Source: Diadophis punctatus similis (taxonomy: Eukaryota > Chordata > Lepidosauria > Squamata > Dipsadidae). From it: a stretch of 64,000 nt of DNA. The DNA lies in the NCBI GenBank assembly GCA_023053685.1, contig JALIGW010000062.1, positions 2,282,604 to 2,346,603 on the forward strand. Direction: 5' to 3'. The notes under the pieces were generated by a model, which was given only the letters and a program-made list of their open reading frames with translations, had not been told where the DNA came from and did not search any database. Shown piece by piece: positions 1-12,452 of the stretch (position 1 is its first letter; the number at the start of each line of letters is the position of its first letter). A program made the translations under genes and the position numbers.

Positions 1-96
1 GGACCCCCAGCTTTTCTAAGACTGGGACCCTGAATACCCAGGACATCATGGTTGGTGGTCCTGAAAACTATCCACCCCCTCAACAAGTTGGAGATT

Positions 97-760
97 AGAA
101 CATAGAATAATAGGGCTGGAAGAGACCTTGGAGGAATAGTTACAGGAACCGGGCATGGCTAGTCTAGTGAAGAGAAGGACCAGAGGAGACATGATAGCAG
201 TCTTCCAATATTTGAGGGGCTGTCAAAGAGAGGAGGGGGTCAAGTTATTCTCCAAAGCACCGGAAGGCCAGACAAGGAACAATGGATGGAAACTGAGATT
301 CTATTTATTTTTTATTTATTTATTCGGCTTTCTTATATGCCGCCCAACTCCCGAAGGACTCCTTGTTTCTACCTGGAAACAAGGAGAAATTGACTAGACA
401 TACCCAATTCCTGCATATGTTTTAGGCTTTAGCCCCTCTGTATTGCTCTTCTCTGCAATCTTTCCAGAGTCTCAGCATCTTCTTCATATTGCAACCAAAA
501 CTGGCTGCAATGTTCCAAGTATGGCTTTACCAAGGCATTATAACTGATACTAACTCTTCACATGATCTTGATTCTATCCCTCTGTTTATGCAGCCTAGGA
601 CTCTATTGGCTTTTTTGGTGGCTGCCACACACTTCTGGCTCATATTTAAGTGATTGTCCACTAGAACTCCAAGATCCCTCTCACGGTTACCACTATTGAT
701 CGAGGGCTCTAGGGAAGGTTTTGATACTGGGAAAGGTGGAAAGGAAGATAAGAGGAGAAC
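97..760. mobile_element. CR1-type LINE fragments in mixed orientation
   Basis: Positions 97-296 match CR1 3' sequence (the GGACCAGAGGAGACATGATA block reads on the plus strand). Positions 385-715 match CR1 in antisense (GTATGGCTTTACCAAGGC and CACTAGAACTCCAAGATCCC). A short L2-like tail in antisense lies between them (about 300-370, TATATGCCGCCCAACTCC). All frames are broken. Confidence 0.7.
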
Positions 761-1559
761 CAGCAAGGTGGATGGGCTCAGTCACAGTGAGGATGAGGAC
801 AGAATTGGGAGACCTGAAAGATCCAGTGGAGAACAGATCTTAAATCTAGCTATGTGGTTGCTAAGAATCAACAATGACTTGCTGGCACACAATCATTAAA
901 CAAACAAGTTACTGGATAACTAACCAATTAGATAATAGCTTTCACGCAGAGACCAAAGAGAACTAAATTCTGAAGTTCCTAATTTCAACCAATACCAAAG
1001 TTTAAAAAAATCCTTGATGATATTCTTGAAAGTTTGAAAAATTAAATCCACTTTTCCCAAGAGGTAGCAATAATTTATCTATTGGAAATATTGAGGGATA
1101 CCCTGTCATATAAAGTTATTGTACCGTATATACTACAAAGTTACTTGAAATATTATGAAAGAATAAAGCTAAGAAGACCTTCAAAATATAAGACAAACTT
1201 GCAGCTAAATCGTATTAGCCATATTCATCTTCCCCAGACACTCCATGGAATCACAGGGCATCTGTAAAACAAGTTTCTTCTTCATCTGAATCAAGGATAA
1301 AGTTCAGAATTACCCACTGAGAAAACTTTCTAGGAATCTCTGAATCAAAAGACACAAGGAAGCAGAACATAATTTCCACTCCCATAATCATATAGTTGTT
1401 AAATCCTACCAGAATGGAATGGCACTACTCAAACCTGGGAATAGTATACATTTGACCTTGGGCAGATTGGCACTTCCCCATTCAAGGGAGGGGTGCTGTT
1501 TGGGGGTCTTCCTGTAATTGCAGCTCCTTCTTGTTGAACATGAGTTGATGGTGGCCAAG

Positions 1560-2155
1560 AAGACCTGTTCAAGGTGTGCCAGTTGCAGTCTTCCCCAGAT
1601 TGGCCCTTCAGATGCCCTGGTCACCAACTGACTTGACTACTGCAGCATGGTCCTCTTTGGGCTGCTCTCAAAGACCCTATTGAAGTTTCAACTTCAGTGG
1701 TCCAGAATGTAGTGGTGCAAGAAATGATATTTGTGAACTGCACTGGTTGCCAATTTGCTTCTGGGTGTGATTCAAGGGTGCTACTTAGAAAGCCTTATAT
1801 GGCAGATGTCCTGGTTTCCTGAAGGGCCACCAAAGCATCTGCCCAGCTGATCTGATCTGGTAGGGTTGGCACTCTCATTCCTTCAATTAAATGCTGCCTC
1901 TCTTGGGGACCCGGGAGGAGCACCTTCTCCGTAGCAGCACCTGCTCTCTGGCATGAGGCTCCTCCCGGTTTTCGAAGGTGCCCCACCCTGCTGGTTCTTT
2001 GGAGGGGCCTGAAGACTTGGCTCTTCACCTGGCCTTTGAGATGTCTACTTTTTTTCATTTGTATTCATGTCCTGTTTTTATCTTTTAAGTCATTTGTAAA
2101 CCACCCAAAATTGATGGGAGTTGGGCAGCAGTTTAAATTAAGTTAAATTAATTCT
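1560..2155 (+). mobile_element. L2-like LINE 3' end
   Basis: Degenerate reverse-transcriptase-end sequence (TGACTACTGCAGCATGGTCC, GAACTGCACTGGTTGCCAAT) runs into a 3' UTR with GTAAACCACCCAAAATTGAT and an A/T-rich tail. This is the usual 3' structure of squamate L2-like elements. The coding frame is destroyed. Confidence 0.6.
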
Positions 2156-2727
2156 TGAGATCCAGTGGCATCCAGTTGGTTTTCTCCAATGATGCTATAA
2201 ACAGACCGGTTATCAAAATAAGATTAGGAACGGGAGTTTCTGGCTGAGGTACAAAACGCATGAACTGCTCCCTTGCGCTCTGCGGCTTCTGCTGGGATCC
2301 CTTTCAAGTCCTCAGGGTTTCCAGCAGCACAAGGAAGAGACTCTCAGGCCAGATGGAAAATATAAAGTACCCTTCAGATGTTTCACTGCATCCTGAATCC
2401 AAGATGATGCACTGGAAATTGTACATGATTTAGGGACCAAGTGAAAAAGCACAGAGGGAAACTGGCAGGCCAGCAACATAACTGTGAAGAAATAATGCTT
2501 ATATCAACACCTGCCTCAGAAACCTCCATGTAACCAGGGCAGAAGTTTTCAAAATAGACCAGAGCTACTGAATTCTGTTGAGACAACTCCACTATTGGGA
2601 TGTTATCAGAGTCTTAATGGCCTTGTATAAATCCAAGTGGAGCTGGTTCTATCATAACCAGAGAAAGAACGTGAGATCTGCTGGCCCAGACTTTAGCCGA
2701 GACTGGCTGAAATATTAGGCTGTATTA

Positions 2728-2967
2728 GGAGCCGAGGTGGCGCAGTGGTTAAAGTGCAGCACTGCAGGCTACTTCAGCTGACTGCTAGTTCAGCAGTTCA
2801 GCTGTTCAAATCTCACCAGGCTCAAGGTTGACTCAGCCTTCCATCCTTCTGAGGTCGGTAAAATGAGGACCCAGATTGTTGGGGGCAATATGCTGAACTC
2901 TGTAAACCGCTTAGAGCAGGCTGTAAAGCACTAAGAAGCGGTATATAAGTCTAAATGCTATTGCTAA
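2728..2967 (+). mobile_element. tRNA-derived squamate (Sauria-type) SINE
   Basis: The tRNA-like head GAGCCGAGGTGGCGCAGTGG has Pol III A and B boxes (B box GTTCAAATC). It is followed by the body GGACCCAGATTGTTGGGGGC and the tail GGTATATAAGTC with tgctattgct. Its 3' tail is of the type shared with Bov-B LINEs. It is nearly full length. Confidence 0.9.
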
Positions 2968-2969
2968 GT

Positions 2970-5900
2970 GCTATTGAAGAAATGTGCTGGGAACAGATAA
3001 CAGGATCTTTATCTTGTTCAAGAATGACATAATACTTGCTTCATAGAGGTCAGGGTTCTTCTCCATTAAAAGAACAGAAGGCAGCAACATGTAGTTTGAT
3101 ATCAATCAGATGGAACAAAGCCATCTGGTCTGTTTTCTCAGGTTTGTACATTGAACTGTAATCATAATTTGTGATCAGAAAAGTTTACACTGAGTATAGA
3201 GAAGTCAGTAATCTGTTGGGTTTATGATAGACACGATAGCGTCATCTGCAAAAAAATATTTTTGATGTAAAATTTTAAAAATGGATAATTAACTGATTCA
3301 GATTTCATAAAGATTTCTAAAGACCCAGTTGTGTTGCCCGTTCAGTTCATAATTCATGCTGGCACCATAGTACTTGCAAAATTCAGATTAGGAAGAAATC
3401 AAAGGCCAATAACGCTCACGGTAAATAGGATATGTAAAGAATGAACAAAATTAACCGTTGCTTAACCTTACTATGCTATCTAACAAATGCCCTTTGAAAA
3501 TTAGTTTCAGTTAATGCAAAAACTGTGTTATCTCCTGTTCAACATCCGTCTGAAAATTGTGGTGAGAGAAAGCTATTGCACTCACAGTGACATGGTCTGA
3601 TTATGTCCCAGACCCAGAAAACTAAATGTGGATTTCGCTTGGGAAGGAGTTTCAGAGAAGGAGGACTTCTGCGGGAGAAATGAAAGCAATCTTCCCACTC
3701 AGAAGGACCAAGACCCTCTCAAGGCAGCCACAGCTTCTGGCTCCGTGGAAATTGGATGGGAAGGCCGCTTTCTCGGCTGGGATCATTTTTTCCTGGCAAC
3801 GGCTGTAAATCTCTCCCTGCTTGGCGCAGGAACACATCCTTAATTAATACGGAGAAGGAAAAGCAAGTACCGGAAATGGCTGGTGTGACCGACCCCGATG
3901 GCCACAGCACCAACTCTAAAGCCTCCCAGAGGTCCCTCCTCCCAGGACATGTTTGAAATACTATATGTGGACGAACCGCAGCATGTATAAAAGTGAACAT
4001 AAATTATCTTTTTGTGCTGACAAAAATGCAAAGCCATTGCTGACTGGACGGAGCACCTTAGCAGTGCATCTGTAGGCCGCTTCTTTTCCAGTCCTCCTCC
4101 TTTCTCCCTTTCTCCAAAAACCAGGCAGGGCCTTTGAAGGAACCCATGGCTCCTTCACACACGAAACCTGGTAGGAAACCGTTGACATTTCTGGAACAGT
4201 CTTTTCAACTGCAACTCTTTGGATCAGGGATGGTGAAAGAACCTGGCGAAGAGACATCAATGCCAGAGGAGGCTCCCCAGGGCCCTTCGCCTTGGAAATG
4301 GTGGCTGCTGAGTCTTCTTTCCTTTCACAAGGGTCCTGGCAGAAGGTCTCGTGAGGAACAGCCATTTCCTCTTCTGTCTTCGCAGGTGGGCCTCAGGTGG
4401 GCCTCAGGAAAAGCATAAATGCTTGGTTTCTCCCACCGCCGCACCCCTCAGAGTAGCCATAATTGCCTCTTCCTCCCTCAGGGGAAATGGAGTCACCAAT
4501 TCAAGAGTGGAAAGTCTTCCATTAATCGGTTTAATCTTCAACTCTTTGAATTGACTGAGTGGCCTTCAGTCTACCTTATGGTGCTGATTCCAGCAGCCAT
4601 CTTGACTCTCCCTGTCTCCATCTGCCCGGCCTTTTTCTAAATCTTTTCCAATATTTTTATATTCTTTTTTTTTTGCACCAAAGAAATGAAATCTGAATAC
4701 GGTAGCTCCATTGCAGGAGGCATATTTCCATGTGAGATACTGATAATTCAATGTCTTCATTCCATGACCTCTGGGAGAGATGCTGTCTCTTTCACAGAAA
4801 CCTCAACATTTGCAAGGGCCACCTCAAATCTCTTTGGTCAGTCAACCCATCTCAGGCCATCCATGGATACTTGAAGTCATCCAATCCAAACCAATTGCGA
4901 GACTTTTGCTCAGTTACAGTCAGTCAGGGTGGATTATATTTGTTTCTCATTGATCTAACGGTTAGATTCTAACCTGAAGTTTGTTCCATCCATTTGGGTT
5001 TTTTCAGTCAGCCGGCCAGCCCAAAGTTTGAAGTGCCCCTTTATTTACTTTTCTCCAAATGCAGTGATTTTCTAAGAAAAGCATGCAAAATCTGGGAGGT
5101 GTGAATATTACAAAAGGCAAGTCCTTTTATCTTAGCTTTAAGGAGTGGAAACTAAGTTTCCATGAAAAGGCAAAGAGAATGAATTTCTTCGTCTTTTCTA
5201 GCCACTGATCAACCACAGAAATGTGAACACAATGACTCACGGTGGTCAAATTTAAATTAAAGCTGTCTTTTAAAAGAAAGGTGAAACCCCTTCCGGCTTT
5301 GGGGGCAGCGGGGGGGGGGACCCACTGCAAACTCTGAAGTGGTGGTGATGATGATGATGATGATGATGATGGCTCATCTGAGGTGGAGGAAGGTGTTAAA
5401 CAGAAGCACAAACCCCCCCCCCCTTCTAGGCTCCATCCGTGGCAGCCATTTCCCCCAGCCATCCCTGGTGTCTGCCCAGCATCCAACCCATTCCCTGAGG
5501 GCAGGGACCGGATTTCTTTCACTCAGGAGAACCCCAAATACGGGTGAAGCTGAGCTGCCAAAGCAGAGAGGCCATTTTCATTCTGCTCCTGGTTCCTTCT
5601 CTTTGCACGGAGGCTCCATGCCATCCAGGCAGGGCCCTTGGGCATCCGCTGCAGCCTCTTCCTTTCCCATGGAAAGTCTCCTTGCAGCAGAAATGAACGG
5701 GATTGAATTACTGAGAGCGCAGGAGGCTTTTCCACCTTGCAAATTTTGTTTGATTGGCTGGACAGTTTCAGCTGCCTTTCCTCTGGCCGTTGTTCTACTT
5801 CAGACTCGCCTCTCTTGGAGACCTTCCTGGCTTGGGAAAGCGAGGACTGGGGGACCCTGGCCTGAGTGACTATAGCAAGGCTCAGGGTGCCCCTGGAAGA

Positions 5901-6465
5901 GTAGGGATGGACAGGGATGAATCGTGAAGCCACCATGAATGTTCCGTTGTGCTGTGTGGCCTTGCTGTCACATCAACATTGGCCTGGACACAAGTGCTAA
6001 GACTGACGGGGGGGGGGGCGAATAGGCAAGCATATTGCTTAAGGGGAGCACAAGGGACGTGTGAGGAGCCAAGAGACTGACAACCGAAGTGGAGCCTCTG
6101 TCTCCACCCCAAGCTTCTTTACCCTGGTTCTCGCTCTGTTTGGCTAATGTTGATCTTGGATTGCCTTGTGAAACTGAGCTGGGAGCTCTCTCCGCAGCTG
6201 GCCAACTATCAAAAATGGGCACATTGGGTGTCCATCCACAGGCAGGGGAGAGGTCCAGCTGCTCCAGAGGAACCAGGTCAGCCGGACACGGGGCTGAGAA
6301 GGTCTTCAGCCTGGCTGCAGCAGAACATGCTCCTTGGGGTGAGGAATAAGGGGCCAGCTCTGTGCAGCTGGGCTAAGCCACGAAGTTAGCTGATGGAAAG
6401 GCTGCAGATGTTTCAAAGTTTACATAAATGGCAGATGTTCAAAATGACAATAGGTCAATGTGAGG
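2970..6465. other. No gene or clear repeat recognised
   Basis: Many short ORFs on both strands but none with a recognisable domain, a consistent codon pattern or plausible splice partners. A (GAT)n run lies at 5345-5371, with poly-G/C runs near 5310, 5415 and 6009. Confidence 0.5.
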
Positions 6466-6469
6466 AAGT

Positions 6470-7440
6470 GTACGGTGATACACACTGGTGCCAAAAAATC
6501 CAAACTAATTAACAGGATCTCAGCTGATTAGGAAAGAGATCTTGGAAACCGTTCTTTATTCGTGTCAGAAGCTTGTAAATATATAACCTTTAATATTGAG
6601 CAAATAAAATAGATATAAAATAACTCATAAAACTATAGCACGTGTAAAAAGTATGTAAATAGGATTAAAACTAAATGACATTCACCCAGTATCACATCAA
6701 CAGCATTTTCTCTCGCCAGCATGAGGTCTTCCTCTGTACATGTTGAAGGACATTGTATGCACCATAGCATGAGTGTTCAACGCAGGGGACCGACAGAGTC
6801 TGCCTCCACTGTAAAAAAGGCCCACAGTGTGTTAGGGATAACAAGAAACAATACTGAAAATAGAGATGCCAGTCTCATAATGCCCTGATAGGCACCAACT
6901 GGTCTCAACAAGGAGACGGTGGAGCTGGAGAAGGTTCAGAGGAGGCAACGAACCTTATTAGGGGTGGCGCAGCAGCTCCTGTGTGAGGAAAGGGGGTGAC
7001 ATTTGGGGCCTTTTGGCTTAGAAAAAGAGGCAAATGAGCTCCTTTCGATGTGACATGACCAATCAAGGACATGATTGAGACATACAAAATTATGCATGGC
7101 ATGGATACATTGGACACATAATGGATACATAACTCTTCCCAAAATGCTAGAACCAGAGGTCACCCCGTGAATGTGACTCTTGGAAGAAGCTGGACAAACA
7201 ACAGGAGACATTTTACCCAACACATAATTAAACTCTGGAATTCAGTGCCTCAAGAGGCGGTGCTGGCTACCAACTTGTCTGGCGTCAAAGGAGGGCTGGA
7301 TCAATGAAGGGAAGCCATGGGGATAAATGGCGATTAGCCTTGAGGGCGGTGGGGCTGCCTCTGAAGGCCATGATCTGCCTTCCTTGTGCAGTTGTTGGCC
7401 ATTGTAAAAACAGACTGGTAGGTTAGATGGGCCAGGGCTG
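6470..7440 (+). mobile_element. CR1/L3-like LINE 3' region, diverged
   Basis: Recognisable CR1 end segments include ATTGAGACATACAAAATTAT, CTAGAACCAGAGGTCACCCC, CACATAATTAAACTCTGGAA and GGTTAGATGGGCCAGGGCTG. The 6470-6890 part is weaker. No open frame remains. Confidence 0.6.
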
Positions 7441-7830
7441 GCTTACGTGCTTATGTAAGCCATTGGCTACTGCAATGCACTCTACCTGGGGCTGCCCTTG
7501 AACATCACTGGAAAGCTATAGCTGGTCCAGAAAGCATCAGAGTAGGCGGTGATGGGCATGCCTTGGTATGCCTAGTTGCCCAGATGGGTTGGGAGAGGCA
7601 TCTGAGTGCAATCAGAGGTTCTGGTTACTGTCAGTGGACGATTCTTCCTTCCGTTTCCCCGACACAGAAACGGGGGAAAGTAAAGCTCTGGCAGCCTTCT
7701 TGGCCAAGGCAGCATTTGCTGTGGACAGTCCAACCCTGGATCCATGGACTGTGACATGTAGCTTCCCCCACACGCACGCACACACTTGTAAGGTTCCTGC
7801 CATCAGAGTCATCCTGCTGGGGACAATGTT
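7441..7830 (+). mobile_element. L2-like LINE fragment
   Basis: GGCTACTGCAATGCACTCTA with CTGGGGCTGCCCTTG translates to the YCNALYLGLPL motif near the end of L2 reverse transcriptase. It breaks up after about 7560. Confidence 0.5.
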
Positions 7831-7999
7831 TGGGCCACCACAGAAGCCACATCACATCACATCACTGTGGAGTCCCGTGTGGAGCTAAAGCATGAACAGG
7901 CGTGCACGCATGCACACACACAAGAGAGTCAGGGTGGGAGGGGTGAAGCAAGAGGGAGCCCCGTGGCTTTTCTTCATATCCTGTCGCAGCTGCCTGGGG

Positions 8000-8320
8000 C
8001 CTCGCCCCCTCTGCCCCCCCCCGCGGGCGCCGCTGTTTCTCCGACGGCTGAGAGGGGCGCTCGGGGTCAAAGGCAGGTCAAGGCGGGCGGGGGGAGAAGA
8101 GGGCAGCCCCTGCCTCCCGCCAGGGAAAAGGACAGTGACGTCAGAAGAGAGATCGTCCATTGGCCGCGGCTCGTGTGTTTCCGCCCCCCCCCCCGCCCAG
8201 CGCCACTCGGGCAGCTTCGTGGGGAGGCGGCTGCGCAGCTCTACCCACCAGGGCAGCCCACGGAGCCTCCCTGCTCGCGGGAAAGGAGCGGCTTCGCCCG
8301 GCCGCCTGGAGGAGTCCACT
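8000..8320. promoter_or_regulatory. Orphan CpG-rich patch with CRE and CCAAT motifs
   Basis: A short CpG-dense block contains a perfect palindromic CRE, TGACGTCA, at 8136-8143 and an inverted CCAAT box (ATTGG) at 8159-8163, 15 bp apart. It abuts a CR1 copy at 8326. No gene was found to attach it to. It may be a promoter of an unannotated transcript or part of an old repeat. Confidence 0.35.
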
Positions 8321-8325
8321 CCTGA

Positions 8326-8735
8326 TTAGGGGACTGGAGGCTGAAAAACATGAAGAACGATTGCAGGAACCGGGCATGGCTTGTCTAGTGACGAGAAGGA
8401 CCAGGGAGACAGGACAGCAGTCTTCCAATATTTGTGGGGCTGCCACAGAGACGAGGGGGTCAAGCTGTTTTCCAAAGCACCCGAAGGCCAGACGAGCAAT
8501 AATGGATGGAAACTGAACAAGGAGAAATTCAACCTAGAAATAAGGAGAAATTTCCTGACACAGAACAATCAACCGATGGAAGAGAAGTTGCCTTCAGAAG
8601 TTGTGGGAGCTTCATCACTGGAGGCTTCCAAGAAGAGACTGGACTGCCATCTCTCGGAAATGGTGTAGGGTCTCCTGCTTGAGCAGGGAGTTGGACTAGA
8701 TGACCTACAAGGTCCCTTCCGACTGTTAAACTATT
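8326..8735 (+). mobile_element. CR1 LINE 3' end
   Basis: A collinear copy of the CR1 end (GAGAAATTTCCTGACACAGA, AGAAGAGACTGGACTGCCAT, GTTGGACTAGATGACCTACA), ending in AAGGTCCCTTCCGACTGTT. It is the best-preserved plus-strand CR1 end in the window. Confidence 0.85.
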
Positions 8736-8739
8736 AACG

Positions 8740-10450
8740 CTCTTCCCACCCTCATCCTCCCCTCCACCCTGCCCGGAAGCTTATCAGCTGATTGCTGAGT
8801 GGGGGACTCATTTCAGCTCCCCCCCCCCCGGCACTCTGTGAGGCTGTGGCTTGGCTTGCTCCTGAGTCCCCCGGAGCCTCTTTGGAGCAGGCTTCAGCTG
8901 GGGGTTCCCAGCTGGGTCTTGCTGCTTCAGCCCATGGCGGACAGGATCCCAGGAGGGTGAAGCCTTGGCCCACTAAGGACATTGAATGGCGGTGGGGATG
9001 TTGACTAAGTATTAAGTTTTGGAAGACTCCGGTCAGTGGTCATTTTCCAATTTGGGCAATGTTTTCAGAAGTGGCTTGCCAATCCCTTCACCCAGGTTGG
9101 CTTCCATGCCTAATTTTATCCATCCATCCATCCATCCAAGCCTTGTGCGCCTCCCTGGTGAGATCCCGGCATGTGCTTGAACCATTGCCAGAAGCCCCGG
9201 CTGCCTTTGCTTTGCTCAGGGAATTGAATAGGAAGCAAAAAGCCACAGACATTGCCCCAGGCACCTAGCAGGTGTCTTTGTGCCAAACACACACACACAC
9301 ACACACACACACATCACCCCCACCCCCACATGGTGTAAATCTGGCCTCTGACTGAAGGGGAAACGAAAAGAACCCGGACAAATATTTGCTTTTCCTTCTG
9401 ACTGGGATATCTGGGGAGGCCCCAGAGGGAGGGTCTCTCCCAGGCCTAAACTCCTTTTAAGGCTCCTAAAAGTGGGGGGAAACCCCTTAACCTCCCCAGA
9501 TCTTCGTGGGCGGCCCAGCTGGAGATTTACCTGGCGACTTTGCTCTCGGTGGGTTTGAATGACATAGTTGGTTAGCTGCTTTCCTTCCCCTGCAAGAAGA
9601 TTCACCAAGGGCCCTTCCGATAATATGAAAACAAAAACCTGGCTGTTAGTGAGATAAAATAACATCTCCTACAAGTATATGAAATGATGCAATTAAATTC
9701 ATGTAATCCAATGTTCCTTTGACTAGGTGAGGGTTAGGGTCTCCCTCCCACAGGATAGCTGGGGTTGGGGGTATTTCCGATCAGCCTGTTTTCATACGCG
9801 AGCGTCCGTTTGAGGGGTCCCTGCCACAGCCAACCCTCCTACCCTACTCTTCCCTGTGGGCAGAGCTTTGGAGTGCCCGATCCCCTCTTCCTCATTGCTC
9901 TCCCAGACCCCCTTGGGTGGAAAGAATAGAAATTAGTTTCTACTACCGGTATTTCTTAGATGGTTCAAGAATTGCAGGAAGTTCAGTCCTGGGATATTTT
10001 TAAATACTATTTATATTAAAAGTTTTAACTACAATAATAACAAAGAGAATAAAACAAAAAAAATGCAAGAAAGAGAAAATGAAAATGAAAAAAATGAAAA
10101 AGCAATTTGCCATCCTCATTAGGACAAGCATAAAGAGTTTTCACTCCACCTCCACTGAGTTACAAATGTAAAACTCTTCATCCCATAACTCAGCTCTTAC
10201 TTAAAGGCCAGCCCAATCCAAAAGATCTTTTCCAATCCGGGTGTAAGCAAAAAGTCCACAGCCTTTAAATAATCAGTTAACAGTGATAAAACTCATCATT
10301 CCGTATCTCAATTCCCAATTGTAAGAAAGTTCAATACTCAACAGCTTTTCCAGCCAGATGTCAGCAAGTCCAGAAATGATTCCCCCCAAATAATAACATA
10401 TCCCATTTTAACTCTGATTATACAAACCAACTTTATGTTCTTTTTTTTCA
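8740..10450. other. No gene recognised
   Basis: Contains (CCAT)n at about 9118-9140, the CA microsatellite at 9286 and an A/T-rich stretch from 9990. ORFs here are short and unrecognised. Confidence 0.5.
9286..9313 (+). repeat. (CA)n microsatellite
   Basis: About 14 uninterrupted CA units. Confidence 0.95.
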
Positions 10451-10452
10451 GA

Positions 10453-11275
10453 TAGTCTCGACTTATAACCACAACCGAGCCCAGAATTTAGGTCGTAATT
10501 CATTGCAGTCATCAACCAAGGAACCCAGGGACTGCCTCACTCAACGATTACAATCCTGGCTCTCTCTGTTGCAGTCATTAAGTGACTGCAGTGTGCAGGT
10601 CATTAAGTGGATGGAGCAAAAGGATTGCGGAATGGAACTTGGATCTTCATGATCCTAGCGCCATTTTTCCAGCCCAGCGCTGCCGTTTCCCTCCTGCCTG
10701 CTGCTCAGACCCCACCCCACCCCAGGCAAAATCCATCCATCAGGCAGCTCTTTTGCTCTCGAAGAGGCTGGTGGAAGAAATCCCTCCACGTGGGCCTTTT
10801 CGCTCAGCCTCTTTGACTGATTGGTTTACTTCCACACAGGATGGAGTCTTTCAGCCAAGCAGGGTTTTTGCTCTCCAGGAGACTGGGTGGAAAAAATCCC
10901 TCCCAAAATCCAAGTGGGAAATCCTGCTTGGATTTTGTGATGGTCATTTTTCAGCCACCCCCTCCAGGAGCCAGAGGGAGTAATCTGGGCAGGCAGCAGT
11001 GGCTTGTGGCCATCCCTGTGGTTTCCCCACTGACTTTTTGGGGAAGCCAGCAGGAAACATTGCACATGGTGATCATACATGATGGAGGGATACTTGGCAA
11101 CCCACAGCCAGTGCATAGGGATTGTCAAGCTCCCAGATCACAATCATGTGACCACATGGCTGCTATAATGGTCATAAATTGGGGCTGTCATCAATCCCCT
11201 CGTTCAGCATTGTCATGATTTTGATCAGTAGCTGAACAAATGGTCCTTAAATGAGGACTATTTGCACAATCTTGC
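10453..11275. mobile_element. Tigger/mariner-like non-autonomous repeat, diverged
   Basis: The block begins ATAGTCTCGACTTATAACCA and ends TTAAATGAGGACTATTTGCA, the degraded inverted ends of a repeat whose intact ends read as 'CAGGTAGTCCT(C/T)GACTTA'. The interior keeps GTGACCACATGGCTGCTATA-like segments. It is not coding. Confidence 0.45.
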
Positions 11276-11277
11276 TC

Positions 11278-11660
11278 TCTCTATGGTCTACAACCAGCTC
11301 AACAGAGACTAAAATCCAGGAAAAACTTCCTTAGATCGACGGAAGACTTTGAACAATTTCAAAGCCGAGTGTATCTATGGAAAAGAACCAACACTGGATG
11401 GAACCTACAGAGGACCAGGCACCTGGTTCTGATGAAAGTTGGGCACTATGGAAATCATTGAATAGATTGCGCAAGGGTACAAGATCCAGGGACTCTCTGA
11501 ACGAATGGGGCTATCCGGTGGCTTCTGTTCTTTGTGATTGTGGTGACATGCAGACAACAACACATATGTATACCTGCCCTTTGTGTCCCGATATGCTTAA
11601 GGACCTCATGGCAGTGAAACAGAACACAATTAACGTTAATAGTTTCTGAGCAAGATCTTT
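11278..11660 (+). pseudogene. C-terminal fragment of a retroelement polyprotein
   Basis: The open stretch 11377-11649 reads SWALWKSLNRLRKGTRSRDS, then LNEWGYPV, then LCDCGDMQTTTHMYTCP. This WxxLNRLRxG and CxCGxxQTxxH-xxxCP signature is the tail found at the end of many retroelement reverse transcriptases. The upstream frame (AQQRLKSRKNFLRSTEDF-like) is broken. It is a relic, not a host gene. Confidence 0.45.
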
Positions 11661-11754
11661 GTACATATTTTCATCTGGTATTTTATATTTTATATTTTAT
11701 GTCATATAGAATGCCTTATTTTAATTATGATGCTTCTGACACAAATAAACAAAC

Positions 11755-11985
11755 ATGAGCCACAGTGCTGCAGTGGTTAGAGTGCAGTATTGCAGGCTAC
11801 TTCTGCTGACTGCCAGGTGCCTGCAATTTGGCAGTTCAAATCTCAAGGTTGACTCAGCTTTCCGTCCTTCTGAGGCAGGTAAAACGAGGACCCAGATTGT
11901 TGGGGGCAAGAGGCTGACTCTGTAAACCGCTTAGAGAGGGCTGTAAAGCACTATGAAGCGGTATATAAGTGCTATTGCTATTGCT
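11755..11985 (+). mobile_element. Sauria-type SINE
   Basis: Head GCAGTGGTTAGAGTGCAGTA, body AGGACCCAGATTGTTGGGGG and tail GCGGTATATAAGTGCTATTG are all present. Confidence 0.85.
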
Positions 11986-12026
11986 CTTTAATCTATTTAA
12001 ATGTTTATTTATTTAGCAAATGTATA

Positions 12027-12452
12027 TGTCAGAACTGCCCTCCTGAGCTTTCAGCCTTGCTTTGCTAGATGCCAGCCTGCCATTAACTATGGGGGGAGGG
12101 AACTGCTGGGAAGGGGGACACCAAAACTACTCACTGTGCCTTCCCGAGGCATCGGCTCCTCGTCCCAAGGCCAGAGACCTGGGAGGGGAATGTAACGGCT
12201 CACCATCCAGCCCGCCAATGCAGGGACTGTTACCAAAATAATTCCTTTGAATGTAACTGGACAATAGGGAGAGAAGGGGGGGAGGGGGAAGAACTGGAAA
12301 AGGAAAGTTAACTGAGGAACCTTCGTGTGCAAACCTTTAGTTCTGGCTTTGCTGTATTGTAACCACTTGGGTTTTAGTAAAAGTGTACCTTTCACTCCAA
12401 TGTAGTTGAGGGTTTTTCTTTCCTAAGAACCCAAGTCAGGGCAGGTTTGACA
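12027..12452. mobile_element. Probable solo LTR inserted in an L2-like LINE tail
   Basis: It starts TGTCAGAACTG and ends CAGGTTTGACA, an imperfect 11-bp inverted end. The sequences on both sides look like one interrupted L2-like 3' end in antisense. A matching target duplication is not obvious. Confidence 0.45.
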
